Source: Alkalibacillus salilacus
GTDB lineage: Bacteria > Bacillota > Bacilli > Bacillales > Alkalibacillaceae
NCBI RefSeq assembly: GCF_030812915.1
Contig: NZ_JAUSTQ010000006.1
Span: 62,001 to 126,000, forward strand
Direction of reading: 5' to 3'
Length of the DNA stretch: 64,000 nucleotides
Below are positions 35,036 to 43,321 of the stretch, piece after piece. The notes beneath the pieces are model-generated. The model ran no database searches and had not been told where the DNA came from. It worked only from the letters and a program-made list of their open reading frames with translations. A program made the position numbers and the translations under genes. Positions within the stretch are counted from its first letter, which is position 1, and each line of letters starts with the position of its first letter.

Positions 35036-35267
35036 CACAATTCAACAACTTAGTGCTAGATCAATATAAAAGCAATGCTAAACTTTAACAGAGACGAACG
35101 ACAAAGACACTTGAATAACTTACCAAAAAGCTATGAAATCCTGTTGTGTCAGGAATTTGAATGATTCTGAGTAGCATCCATAATTTGGTTTCCTTAATAC
35201 TCTTGTCCTGTTGCGAGGTCACCCCCCATACTGATAGGCGTTGGGGGTCAACAAAAAGGAGGAACTT
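35036..35267 (+). other. Leader region of the first CAP-domain gene
   Basis: No gene is visible. Just before the ribosome site, ACCCCCCA and TTGGGGGT (about 35220-35249) can pair into a GC-rich stem around TACTGATAGGCG. It may affect initiation or stability of the mRNA. No known riboswitch class is recognised. Confidence 0.35.
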
Positions 35268-35924
35268 ATGATGTTAAGAACAACAGGATTAACGATCTTA
35301 ATGGTCATGTTGTCAGTGGTGTTTGTTGTCACACCAAGTTCAGCTGATATTGAACAACAGTATGAACAAGTACAATTCAATAATACAAATTGGTTCAATG
35401 TTTGGGATTGGTTTAACCAGCCTGAGCAGAATCAAAACACCGATCAAACTGATCAACAAGAAACAGAGCAAGAACAAGCGAATGATCAAATAGAAGAATC
35501 TAATCAAACAGATCAAGAGCAAGTCGATCAGTCAACAGAAGGGCATTCATTCGAAGAACAGGTTGTCAATCTAGTGAATGAAGAAAGAGAGAAACGTGGG
35601 TTACAACCTTTAACACGTTCACAGGAACTAAGTAACGTGGCTCGCGATAAATCACAAGACATGGCGAACCAAGGTTACTTCAGTCACCAGTCGCCGACGT
35701 ATGGTTCTCCATTTGATATGATGTCAGATTACGGAATCGATTACCGTCGTGCTGGGGAGAACATTGCGCAAGGACAGCGCTCTCCAGAGTCTGTTATGCA
35801 AGGTTGGATGAATAGTGAAGGGCACCGCGAAAACATCTTAAACGACCAATTCACGCATATCGGCGTTGGCTATGTAGAATCACAAGGAACAACGTATTGG
35901 ACACAAATGTTCATTACTAAATAG
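35268..35924 (+). CDS. Secreted CAP-domain protein (YkwD-like)
   Basis: A 218-residue exported protein. The signal peptide is LRTTGLTILMVMLSVVFVVT ending near PSSA. A low-complexity linker of Gln, Asp, Glu, Asn and Thr follows (about 30-95), then a CAP/SCP domain: VVNLVNEEREKRGLQPL, DMANQGYFSHQSPTYGSPFD, AGENIAQGQRSPESVMQGWM, NSEGHRENILNDQFTHIGVG and TTYWTQMFI. The conserved His in YFSHQSP and GHRENI are the family's cavity residues. It probably acts in the cell wall or medium. Two ATGs follow an AAAGGAGG site. A second CAP gene lies 500 bp downstream beyond a tRNA. Confidence 0.93.
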   Translation: MMLRTTGLTILMVMLSVVFVVTPSSADIEQQYEQVQFNNTNWFNVWDWFNQPEQNQNTDQTDQQETEQEQANDQIEESNQTDQEQVDQSTEGHSFEEQVVNLVNEEREKRGLQPLTRSQELSNVARDKSQDMANQGYFSHQSPTYGSPFDMMSDYGIDYRRAGENIAQGQRSPESVMQGWMNSEGHRENILNDQFTHIGVGYVESQGTTYWTQMFITK

Positions 35925-35937
35925 AAGCTCATAGAAT

Positions 35938-35971
35938 GAGGATGTGCTATTAGTGCATCCTCTTTAATTTT
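35938..35971 (+). terminator. Terminator after the first CAP gene
   Basis: GAGGATG and CATCCTC pair with an 11-base loop and are followed by a T-rich run. Confidence 0.65.
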
Positions 35972-36130
35972 GAAATAACTTCTCTAAGTTATTTCAATAC
36001 TAAGTTGATTTATGAGATAAATTCGATTGATTATTTCAAAACTGAGGGGAAATTTGAAATTAATTCGAAATCTACCTAAGTTCTTTAAAGCGAATAAGTC
36101 GTGTGCTATAATATTTTTGGAATTGAATAC

Positions 36131-36203
36131 GGGGCATTAGCTCAGCAGGGAGAGCGTCGTGCTGGCAGCGCGAAGGTCATCGGTTCGAGCCCGATATGCT
36201 CCA
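36131..36203 (+). tRNA. tRNA-Ala (anticodon GGC)
   Basis: A 73-base cloverleaf: acceptor GGGGCAT pairs with ATGCTCC (one G-U), D arm GCTC-AGCAGGGA-GAGC, anticodon stem TCGTG/CGCGA with loop CTGGCAG (anticodon GGC), variable AGGTC, T arm ATCGG-TTCGAGC-CCGAT and discriminator A. CCA is not encoded. It is a single tRNA, not in an rRNA cluster, and reads GCC and GCU alanine codons. Confidence 0.95.
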
Positions 36204-36209
36204 TCGATC

Positions 36210-36243
36210 AACACAAGCGGAACATTCTGGCTTGTGTTTTTTA
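36210..36243 (+). terminator. Terminator after tRNA-Ala
   Basis: ACACAAGC and GCTTGTGT pair around GGAACATTCTG-like loop bases and are followed by T6. Confidence 0.8.
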
Positions 36244-36432
36244 ATAAAACCACAACTGACTTACTCGTACTAATAGGAAGATTAATGTCAATTCAGTAGA
36301 CTATTTTCATGATCTCAATATCAAGTCCTCCCACTCGTGCATCATTTTTTCGATTTCCCAAGCTTTTCATGTTAATTATAGGGAGAAATAGCGTATAATG
36401 TAGTTAGTTACTATACAGAAGGGGCCATAACT

Positions 36433-37110
36433 ATGATTAGAATGTTGTTGGTCGTAGCTATTGTGTTCGGAATTTTATATTTCTTTCCGGTTCAACAGCT
36501 GATCACAGATGGAGAAGACCGTGTTACGATCGGTGAAGCGACTGAAGATGCGCAAGAACGTTTTTCGTCGATTGATTTCGAGTCAGTGGCTTTGCAGGTT
36601 GTTAATACAGTAGACGATATGGCAGATAGGTTAATGAACCTCGATCAAGAGGCGACACCAACGTTTAACCCAAGTCAGATGGAAAACCAAGAAACGACGA
36701 ATGATATAGATACGGCTGATTTTGAGATCCAAGAATTAGAGAAAGAAGTTCATGAACTTGTAAATGAAAAACGAGCAGAACATGATCTGAATCGTTTAGA
36801 ATTCTCAGAAGAAGCAAGTGTTGTAGCGCGAGAAAAATCGCGTGATATGGCAGTTAATAATTACTTCGCTCACGAATCACCAACTTATGGTAGTCCGTTC
36901 GATATGATGGATGAATTTGGATTAACTTACCGACAAGCTGGAGAAAACCTAGCAAAAGGTCAGCGTACGGCTGAAGAAGTGATGGAAGGTTGGATGAACA
37001 GCGAAGGTCACCGCGAAAATATTTTACATGAAGACTTTACTCATATTGGGGTTGGTTATGTAAAAGACGGCGGTCAAACTTATTGGACACAAATGTTTAT
37101 CGGCAAATAA
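36433..37110 (+). CDS. CAP-domain protein, membrane-anchored
   Basis: A 225-residue paralogue of the CAP protein upstream. An uncleaved-looking N-terminal helix (MLLVVAIVFGILYFFPVQQL) is followed by an acidic linker of about 80 residues and a CAP domain (residues 105-225) with VHELVNEKRAEHDLNRLEF, NNYFAHESPTYGSPFDMMDE, AGENLAKGQRTAEEVMEGWM and NSEGHRENILHEDFTHIGVG. The CAP domains of the two proteins are about equally long and very similar, so they arose by duplication, but the N-terminal parts are unrelated. Probably extracytoplasmic and membrane-tethered. Confidence 0.92.
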   Translation: MIRMLLVVAIVFGILYFFPVQQLITDGEDRVTIGEATEDAQERFSSIDFESVALQVVNTVDDMADRLMNLDQEATPTFNPSQMENQETTNDIDTADFEIQELEKEVHELVNEKRAEHDLNRLEFSEEASVVAREKSRDMAVNNYFAHESPTYGSPFDMMDEFGLTYRQAGENLAKGQRTAEEVMEGWMNSEGHRENILHEDFTHIGVGYVKDGGQTYWTQMFIGK

Positions 37111-37144
37111 GAAAGTCGCATCCAGTTAAGGGTGCGACTTTTTA
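37111..37144. terminator. Bidirectional terminator
   Basis: AAGTCGCATCC and GGGTGCGACTT pair around AGTTAA and are followed by T5 on the plus strand. It separates the convergent CAP and hydrolase genes. Confidence 0.75.
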
Positions 37145-37145
37145 A

Positions 37146-38825
37146 TTACCTTGGAATAATCGGTAAAAGGATATGCGATGGGTGTTCATGATCATGATAA
37201 ATAGTTTGGTGAGCGGTTTGGATTTCAGTTGTATCTTTGAGTGTTACGCCTGTATTTGGGTTCGCGTCATACACAGGGAAGTTGCTTGATGAGATTTGGA
37301 TGCGTATGGCATGCCCTTGTAAAAAGACCTGACTTGTAGCCCAAAGATCAATCTCGAATAAAGTTATTTGATTAGCTTTAAAATCGGGATGTTGATGTGT
37401 GGCTCGAACGATTCCTTCAGTGACATTGATTGAACGACCATCTGGCAGTACGTCTGTTATTTTTACAGTAAAATCTGTATTAATGGCGTCTGATGATGCG
37501 TAAATATTAGCTTTTACAGGTCCAGTGACTTCAAGAGGTTTCTGTAGCTTCTCGCTTGTAAAAACAAGTACATCATCTCGTAATTCTATACTTTGTTGAT
37601 CAAGTGGTCCTGTATTGACATTATGCATTAATAACGTTGGACCACCTTTTGTAGGCACTGGATCTTTAGGGTCATAATCATATGTTGAAAAACTATTCGT
37701 CTCATTTGGATGTTGAAAGTCTAGTCCTTCATTGGTGACATACAGTGGTTTGTAATTTGTTCGATTTAGTGGCCATTCATATTCAGAACGCCATTGATTG
37801 TCTCCCATAACGAATAACTGAATAGGTGCCTCATAGTCAACTAAATCGCTAGAAGTTCCTTTTAACCAATAATTAAACCATTCAATATGAAGTGACGTGA
37901 GATCGTATTGGCCGTTTATCTGGTCATCTGATGCTTTTAATCCGAAATAACGCTCACCGAAAAAAGGACTAAAAACGCCATGCCCCCAAGGACCGATGAT
38001 TAATTTTTGATTTTCATTTTGAGGATGTATTTTAGCATAATTATCAATGGTTTGGTTTAGAAAACAATCATACCAACCAGCCAAATGCAGCCCGGGAATA
38101 TTCACATTCTCAATCGAAAATTGATCCTCATTCTCCATTAGATTATTGTTCATGTAACGAACGTATAAATCATATAAGGCGGAATGTTTTTTAGCGGGTG
38201 GCCATGCTTCATATGGTGTGTAGGAATGCCACTGTAAAATTTGGTCTAGGTCATTTATCAGTATTTCTTCTGTTTTTTCGTACTCTGTATCTGACTGCTT
38301 GCGTTTTAAATAATCGGGTGCAACTGAGTCCAAGATCCAAGTTTGTAGCTTACCTAATTCGATTGCACCACCTCGATGTGAGAAGCCATTCACAACATCA
38401 TGACCTGTAAATGCAGGAAATAAGGCTTTTAACGAAGGAGGATTTGTCATCGCAGCAAATAGTTGTGTGAACCCATAATAAGACAAGCCAAACATACCTA
38501 TTTTACCATTGCTGTAGGGCAATGAAGCAGCCCATTCGACACTGTCATGTCCGTCATAGAATTCTTGTTGAAAGGGATGGAATTCTCCTTCAGATGAAAA
38601 ACGCCCACGTACATCTTGGATAATCACGACATAACCAGCTAATGCAATTCGAATTGGATCAATATAACGATGAGAGAAGTTGGGTAGATTTTTGTTGTAG
38701 GGTAATCGAGTTAAAAGAGCTGGCCATTCACCGTCTTGATTCGGACGATAGACATTGGCGTATAATGTTGTACCATCACGTAATTCGCAAGGGACATCAC
38801 GTTCGATTATGATTTGTTCAGACAT
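37146..38825 (-). CDS. CocE/NonD family alpha/beta hydrolase (X-Pro peptidase-like)
   Basis: A 559-residue serine hydrolase. The alpha/beta core has RDGTTLYANVYRPNQDGEWP, an oxyanion-side YNKNLPNF, VIIQDVRGRFSSEGEF, and the nucleophile in GMFGLSYYGFTQL. The cap and the C-terminal jelly-roll (ALLMHNVNTGPLDQQSIELR, later IRIQISSSNFPVYDANPNTG) are as in CocE and X-Pro dipeptidyl-peptidases. The substrate is not predictable; amide or ester cleavage is likely. Two adjacent ATGs follow AAGGAG; I chose the second (38825). It lies behind a terminator after opuAC, so it is probably transcribed on its own. Confidence 0.88.
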   Translation of the reverse strand: MSEQIIIERDVPCELRDGTTLYANVYRPNQDGEWPALLTRLPYNKNLPNFSHRYIDPIRIALAGYVVIIQDVRGRFSSEGEFHPFQQEFYDGHDSVEWAASLPYSNGKIGMFGLSYYGFTQLFAAMTNPPSLKALFPAFTGHDVVNGFSHRGGAIELGKLQTWILDSVAPDYLKRKQSDTEYEKTEEILINDLDQILQWHSYTPYEAWPPAKKHSALYDLYVRYMNNNLMENEDQFSIENVNIPGLHLAGWYDCFLNQTIDNYAKIHPQNENQKLIIGPWGHGVFSPFFGERYFGLKASDDQINGQYDLTSLHIEWFNYWLKGTSSDLVDYEAPIQLFVMGDNQWRSEYEWPLNRTNYKPLYVTNEGLDFQHPNETNSFSTYDYDPKDPVPTKGGPTLLMHNVNTGPLDQQSIELRDDVLVFTSEKLQKPLEVTGPVKANIYASSDAINTDFTVKITDVLPDGRSINVTEGIVRATHQHPDFKANQITLFEIDLWATSQVFLQGHAIRIQISSSNFPVYDANPNTGVTLKDTTEIQTAHQTIYHDHEHPSHILLPIIPR

Positions 38826-38852
38826 CATGTCACTCCTTAATAGAATTTGATA

Positions 38853-38884
38853 GTAAAAGGTCTGCCTTGTATAAAGGCAGACCA
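38853..38884 (-). terminator. Terminator after the opuA operon
   Basis: On the minus strand GGTCTGCCTT and AAGGCAGACC form a 10-bp stem followed by T4. It lies between opuAC and the CocE-like gene. Confidence 0.75.
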
Positions 38885-38909
38885 ATTTTGATTATTTAAA
38901 AGGGGGAGT

Positions 38910-39794
38910 TTAGTTACCTAGCATTTCATCAACTTTATCTTGGTTATTATCGATCCACTCTTGTGCAACTTCCTCTTCGTTTTGTCCATCCTCAATTTTA
39001 ACAATCATTTCTTCGACATCTTCAATCGCAATGTTCCAATTAGAAAGGAAGTCATATACGTCAGAATGATCTTCAGAAACTTGATTGTTTGTTACAACAT
39101 GAATAGTTGATGATTCGAAAAATTCACCTGATTCATCTTCAACCACTTTCAAATCAAACTCATTAAACATCGTGTGTGGTCTCCAGCCATAGAAAATAAC
39201 TGGTTCTTCATTGCTGATTTTACGTTGTGCTTCAGCGATCATGCCGCCTTCAGATGAGTTAACTTGTTCGAAATCAAGATTGTTTGCTTCAATAAAGTTA
39301 TCGATCTCTTCTGTTGCGCTAGCACCTTCTTCAATACCGTAAATCTCATTGCCAAACATATCTTCATTTCCTTCAAGATCAGCCGTAGTTTCGATACCTT
39401 CAACGTATGAAGGAACAACTAGACCTGATGAAGCATCTTCATAACTGATAGAAGTGCTTTCGATTGAGTCTTCATATTCATCAAAGTAGTTCTCGTGGAC
39501 AGGCATCCAAGAATCCATGTATACATCAATATCACCACGGGAAAGTCCCATGAAAATCGAGCTTACATCGGCTTGTGTCTCTTCAACTGTGTAACCCATA
39601 TCTTCAATGATTAATTTTGCAATCTTTGTAGGAGGCACAGTACTGCTCCAAGGGGTAACTCCCATCGTAATAGTCCCTTTATCTTCTGATGAGCTATTGT
39701 CACCACTACCTTCACCGTTACTGTCGCCAGATCCGCCACACGCAGCAAGAGCGATTAGAGCAAATGCTGTAAACGTTATTAATAGTTTCTTCAT
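38910..39794 (-). CDS. opuAC: Glycine betaine ABC transporter substrate-binding lipoprotein OpuAC
   Basis: A 294-residue lipoprotein with signal LLITFTAFALIALAAC (lipid Cys19) and an acidic Ser/Gly-rich linker. The OpuAC-type ligand domain begins GTITMGVTPWSSTVPPTKIA and continues with LSRGDIDVYMDSWMPVHENY and EEPVIFYGWRPHTMFNEFDL. Trp residues in PWS, SWMP and GWRPH are the usual cage for trimethylammonium groups. It captures betaine or a related compound outside the membrane for OpuAA-OpuAB. As the last gene of the carnitine operon, it may bind carnitine as well; that is inference. Confidence 0.9.
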   Translation of the reverse strand: MKKLLITFTAFALIALAACGGSGDSNGEGSGDNSSSEDKGTITMGVTPWSSTVPPTKIAKLIIEDMGYTVEETQADVSSIFMGLSRGDIDVYMDSWMPVHENYFDEYEDSIESTSISYEDASSGLVVPSYVEGIETTADLEGNEDMFGNEIYGIEEGASATEEIDNFIEANNLDFEQVNSSEGGMIAEAQRKISNEEPVIFYGWRPHTMFNEFDLKVVEDESGEFFESSTIHVVTNNQVSEDHSDVYDFLSNWNIAIEDVEEMIVKIEDGQNEEEVAQEWIDNNQDKVDEMLGN

Positions 39795-39824
39795 GAAAAA
39801 TCTCTCCTTTATAGTTTTATAGAT

Positions 39825-40658
39825 TTATTTTGTATTTTGACCGATTCCTTGAGTGATTCGGTCTAAAATAATCGCTAGTACAACAATTCCTAAACCACCA
39901 ACAAGGCCGAGGCCAATATTAACCCGTGAAATGGATGTTAATACTGTTGCTCCCAGTCCAGGAGCGCCAATCATTGAAGCGATTACAGCCATCGATAGTG
40001 ATAACATAATCGTTTGGTTCACACCTGCCATGATACTTGGTACAGCAAGTGGTAATTGGACTTTAAATAGAAGCTGTTTTGACGTAGAACCGAATGCTTT
40101 TGATGCTTCGATTACTTCTTTTGGTACGTGTCGAATGCCTAAGTTTGTCATACGGACAGCAGGTGGAGCTGCGAAGATAAATGTTGCAATCACAGCTGAC
40201 ACGCCACCTAAACCGAATAGTAAAACGGCAGGGATTAAGTAAACGAAACTTGGTAGTGTCTGCATGAAATCCAATGTCGGTCTTACAACCGCTTGAACCT
40301 TATTGTTCATAGCACTAAAGATACCGACTGGAATACCGACTACTAATGAGACAAAGGTGGATACAATGACAATGGATAGTGTATTCATTGACTCTTCCCA
40401 AATATCGACGGAGCCCAGGTAAAGCATGCCAATTAATGTAAAGAAGGCTAGACCTTTACCTCCTAGTCGCCAAGCGATTATAACCAGGATCAATGTGAAT
40501 AATTCAGCTGGAATAAATAATAATGAACTGGTTACAAAATCAACGAAACTATTCAAGACAACACTAATTGACTCAAATGCACTACTAAATGTTGGTAGAA
40601 ACCATTCATTCACGAAAGTATTTGTCCATTGTTCTAACGGAAAGTAGAAATAGTTCAT
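39825..40658 (-). CDS. opuAB: Glycine betaine ABC transporter permease OpuAB
   Basis: A 277-residue membrane subunit with about seven helices. The core domain has SIVIVSTFVSLVVGIPVGIF, the EAA-type loop VIEASKAFGSTSKQLLFKVQ, LPLAVPSIMAGVNQTIMLSL and SMIGAPGLGATVL, as in ProW/OpuAB. It forms the channel for osmoprotectant uptake driven by OpuAA. Its ATG overlaps the opuAA stop by 4 bp, so the two are coupled. The length matches the B. subtilis subunit. Confidence 0.93.
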   Translation of the reverse strand: MNYFYFPLEQWTNTFVNEWFLPTFSSAFESISVVLNSFVDFVTSSLLFIPAELFTLILVIIAWRLGGKGLAFFTLIGMLYLGSVDIWEESMNTLSIVIVSTFVSLVVGIPVGIFSAMNNKVQAVVRPTLDFMQTLPSFVYLIPAVLLFGLGGVSAVIATFIFAAPPAVRMTNLGIRHVPKEVIEASKAFGSTSKQLLFKVQLPLAVPSIMAGVNQTIMLSLSMAVIASMIGAPGLGATVLTSISRVNIGLGLVGGLGIVVLAIILDRITQGIGQNTK

Positions 40659-41860
40659 GCTTCAGTCACCTCCTCGTCATGTTCTTTACCTAGAACAAGC
40701 CCTGAAAGAATAGAGACCCGAGAAATAATTCCGAGTAATCTGTTGTCTTCATCGAGTACAACAATCGGATACTTCGTTTCTACAGCAATCCCAATCAAAT
40801 CATTTAAAGGTGTGTCAGGTGTTGTCTTATGAATATCTTGTTTTAATACGTCCTCCATAGGTATGTCTTCTTTGTGAGAGCGGATCGCATCATCAATCGT
40901 TAATAAACCTTGGAAACGTTCATCACGGTCAACTACGAAAATACTTGATGCTCCAAACTCTTCCATTTTACGGACGGCTGTACGTGGTCCGTTTTTATAT
41001 GTCGTTAATACTTCAGGTCGTCTCATGACTTGTGATGCATCTAATACTTTGGAACGGTCAACGTCTTTAACGAAGTTGCTCACGTAATCGTTTGCAGGAT
41101 TTTCTAAAATCTCTTCAGACGAACCGATTTGTACGATTTGGCCATCTTTCATAATAGCGATCCGATCCCCTAGCTTAAGTGCTTCGTCCAAATCGTGTGT
41201 AATAAATAATACGGTTTTGCCGAGTCGTTTTTGTAAACGAAGTAGTTCATCTTGCATGTCTTTACGAATAAGTGGATCGAGTGCGCTGAAAGCTTCGTCC
41301 ATTAGTAATATATCTGTATCATTTGCAAGTGCACGAGCAAGACCTACACGTTGTTGCATCCCACCACTTAATTCGCTAGGGTAACTGTTCTCGTAACCAT
41401 TAAGACCAACGTCTGCGATGGATTGTTTAGCCTTTTCAATTTGTTTTTCTTTCTCTACACCTTGAATTTCTAAACCATAAGCGACGTTACCGATCACAGT
41501 TCGGTGAGGGAATAGGCCAAAGTTTTGGAAAACCATGCCTAATTTCTGACGTCGGGCTTCAATTAAGTCTTCTTTATTCATATTGGTGATTTCTTCATCA
41601 TCAATATAAACATGACCTGATGTCGGTTCAATCAGACGATTCACAAGTCTGATGAGCGTTGATTTACCACTGCCAGAAAGGCCCATAATAACGAATATTT
41701 CACCTTCTTCCACATTGAAGGAAGCTTGATTTACACCGACAGTGTTGCCTGTATCAGCTAATATCTCATCTTTTGAATAGCCTTGATTTAATCGTTCTAA
41801 TCCTTGTTTCGGGTTTTGACCAAAAACTTTTGTAATGTGACTTACAGAAATTTTACTCAT
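40655..41860 (-). CDS. opuAA: Glycine betaine ABC transporter ATPase OpuAA
   Basis: A 401-residue ATPase with Walker A GLSGSGKST, the signature LSGGMQQRVGLARAL, and Walker B DILLMDEAFSALDP. Two CBS domains follow (about 275-395; FGASSIFVVDRDERFQGLLT and TKYPIVVLDEDNRLLGIISR), which in OpuA systems sense ionic strength or cyclic di-AMP. It powers uptake of glycine betaine or relatives. The ATG at 41860 follows AAGGAG by 7 bases. The gene comes 35 bp after the thioesterase gene in the carnitine operon. Confidence 0.94.
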   Translation of the reverse strand: MSKISVSHITKVFGQNPKQGLERLNQGYSKDEILADTGNTVGVNQASFNVEEGEIFVIMGLSGSGKSTLIRLVNRLIEPTSGHVYIDDEEITNMNKEDLIEARRQKLGMVFQNFGLFPHRTVIGNVAYGLEIQGVEKEKQIEKAKQSIADVGLNGYENSYPSELSGGMQQRVGLARALANDTDILLMDEAFSALDPLIRKDMQDELLRLQKRLGKTVLFITHDLDEALKLGDRIAIMKDGQIVQIGSSEEILENPANDYVSNFVKDVDRSKVLDASQVMRRPEVLTTYKNGPRTAVRKMEEFGASSIFVVDRDERFQGLLTIDDAIRSHKEDIPMEDVLKQDIHKTTPDTPLNDLIGIAVETKYPIVVLDEDNRLLGIISRVSILSGLVLGKEHDEEVTEA

Positions 41861-41894
41861 AAACATTCTCCTTTTTCGAAAGGGAAGAGGAGGA

Positions 41895-42365
41895 TTATTT
41901 TTGACGATTAATCCCTATCGTTCTTCCAACTTGTTTCGGTTTGTCTAAATGTTCATGTTCACGCCAAATGGATTGAATATTGGCTTGGACTGGTTCGATA
42001 AATGGTGCTGGTTTGCCGATCGATTGATCGATTCCCATTAGCATTTGCTCACTTGTTGCAATCAGTGCGTTTTGTTCATTAGTCATGGAAAATAACACAT
42101 GTAATCTTTTGGCATCATGATCAATTAATTGCACTTGTACGATTAACGGTTCATTTTCGTGTGCTTCTTTTAAGTAGCATAAATGGGTTTCAAGTGTGAA
42201 AATTGTATAGGCTTCCTGTTCAATGACTTCATGGTTTAGTCCGATATGGTCCATAAATGCATCTACAGCATGACTGAACATCCGAGCATATTCGGCATCA
42301 TTCATATGTCCGTTGTAATCGACCCATTCTGGATGAACATGATCTTGATACTTGAATGGTTGCAT
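41895..42365 (-). CDS. Hotdog thioesterase, probable betainyl-CoA thioesterase
   Basis: A 156-residue 4HBT-type hotdog protein: HPEWVDYNGHMNDAEYARMF (with Asp16, Asn18 and His20 typical of the active-site loop), then FTLETHLCYLKEAHENEPLI and LHVLFSMTNEQNALIATSEQ. Homologues fused or adjacent to carnitine dehydrogenase hydrolyse betainyl-CoA to glycine betaine. Here it directly follows the dehydrogenase gene, 13 bp apart, which supports that activity. The general fold is certain; the substrate is inferred from context. Confidence 0.82.
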   Translation of the reverse strand: MQPFKYQDHVHPEWVDYNGHMNDAEYARMFSHAVDAFMDHIGLNHEVIEQEAYTIFTLETHLCYLKEAHENEPLIVQVQLIDHDAKRLHVLFSMTNEQNALIATSEQMLMGIDQSIGKPAPFIEPVQANIQSIWREHEHLDKPKQVGRTIGINRQK

Positions 42366-42378
42366 GGTTTCACCTCGC

Positions 42379-43320
42379 TTAAGGCCAATAATCTTCTACT
42401 AAATCAATGAGTTTAACGAGAAATTCATTGCGTTGTCGTTCTAATTCAGCTACTGACCGATCTCCAGCATGTGTTTCACAACCTGCAATGACTCGTTCTT
42501 GTAGTTCTTCGGTCAGTTCAGGCGCTTCTAATTTAGTCCAAGGTAGTTTTAGCGCAGGACCAAACTGTTTAAGCATATGGCGCATGCCTTCTTGACCTCC
42601 AGCTAAATGGAAGGTCATGAATGGACCCATTTGTGCCCAGCGGAGTCCTGCACCGTAAGTGATAGCTTTGTCTACTTCTTCCGTTGTAGCAATGCCATCA
42701 TTAACTAAATGTAAAGCCTCCCGCCATAAAGCTTCCATCAGACGATCAGCTACAAATCCTTCGATTTCGTTCTCTATAATCATTGGCTTCATGCTAGCTG
42801 ACTCATAGAATGCATAAGCTTGTTGCTCAAATTCTTTTGTGGTTTCTTCACCACCAACAATTTCAACAAGTGGTAATAGATAAACAGGATTAAATGGATG
42901 AGCCACAACGAATCGCTCAGGGTATTTCATCTTTTCTTGTAGTTCAGTTGGTTTAATACCTGAAGTGCTTGAACCGATTATGGCAGTGGGTTTAGCGAAT
43001 TGATCGATTTCTGCCAAAACATTTTGCTTTAGCTCTGTTCGTTCAGGCACATTTTCTTGAATTAAATCCGCATCAAGTACAGCTTCTTCTAAGGAAGAAA
43101 CAAATGTTAAGCGGTCGCGACTAGCATCTTCATGGAGGCCGAGTTGTTCAACGGATTCCCATGCATGATCTATTGATTGCCTTGCGCGAGTTTCTGCACC
43201 ATCAGCTGGGTCAAAGGCTACGACATCGAATCCATTAGCGAGAAAACGAGTGATCCAGCCATTACCGATGACACCAGTTCCGATGATTGCGACTTTTCTA
43301 GATGTTTGTTCGTTCGCCAT
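42379..43320 (-). CDS. lcdH: L-carnitine dehydrogenase (3-hydroxyacyl-CoA dehydrogenase family)
   Basis: A 313-residue NAD-dependent dehydrogenase. The Rossmann motif is VAIIGTGVIGNGWITRFLAN, and the catalytic region reads SSTSGIKPTELQEKM, ERFVVAHPFNPVYLLPLVEI, with the His-Glu pair of hydroxyacyl-CoA dehydrogenases. The C-terminal domain has GFVADRLMEALWREALHLVN and GLRWAQMGPFMTFHLAGG. The sequence type and the neighbours (dehydrocarnitine cleavage enzyme before, thioesterase and betaine transporter after) mark it as L-carnitine 3-dehydrogenase rather than a fatty-acid enzyme. It should oxidise carnitine to 3-dehydrocarnitine in the cytoplasm. Confidence 0.88.
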   Translation of the reverse strand: MANEQTSRKVAIIGTGVIGNGWITRFLANGFDVVAFDPADGAETRARQSIDHAWESVEQLGLHEDASRDRLTFVSSLEEAVLDADLIQENVPERTELKQNVLAEIDQFAKPTAIIGSSTSGIKPTELQEKMKYPERFVVAHPFNPVYLLPLVEIVGGEETTKEFEQQAYAFYESASMKPMIIENEIEGFVADRLMEALWREALHLVNDGIATTEEVDKAITYGAGLRWAQMGPFMTFHLAGGQEGMRHMLKQFGPALKLPWTKLEAPELTEELQERVIAGCETHAGDRSVAELERQRNEFLVKLIDLVEDYWP

Positions 43321-43321
43321 A

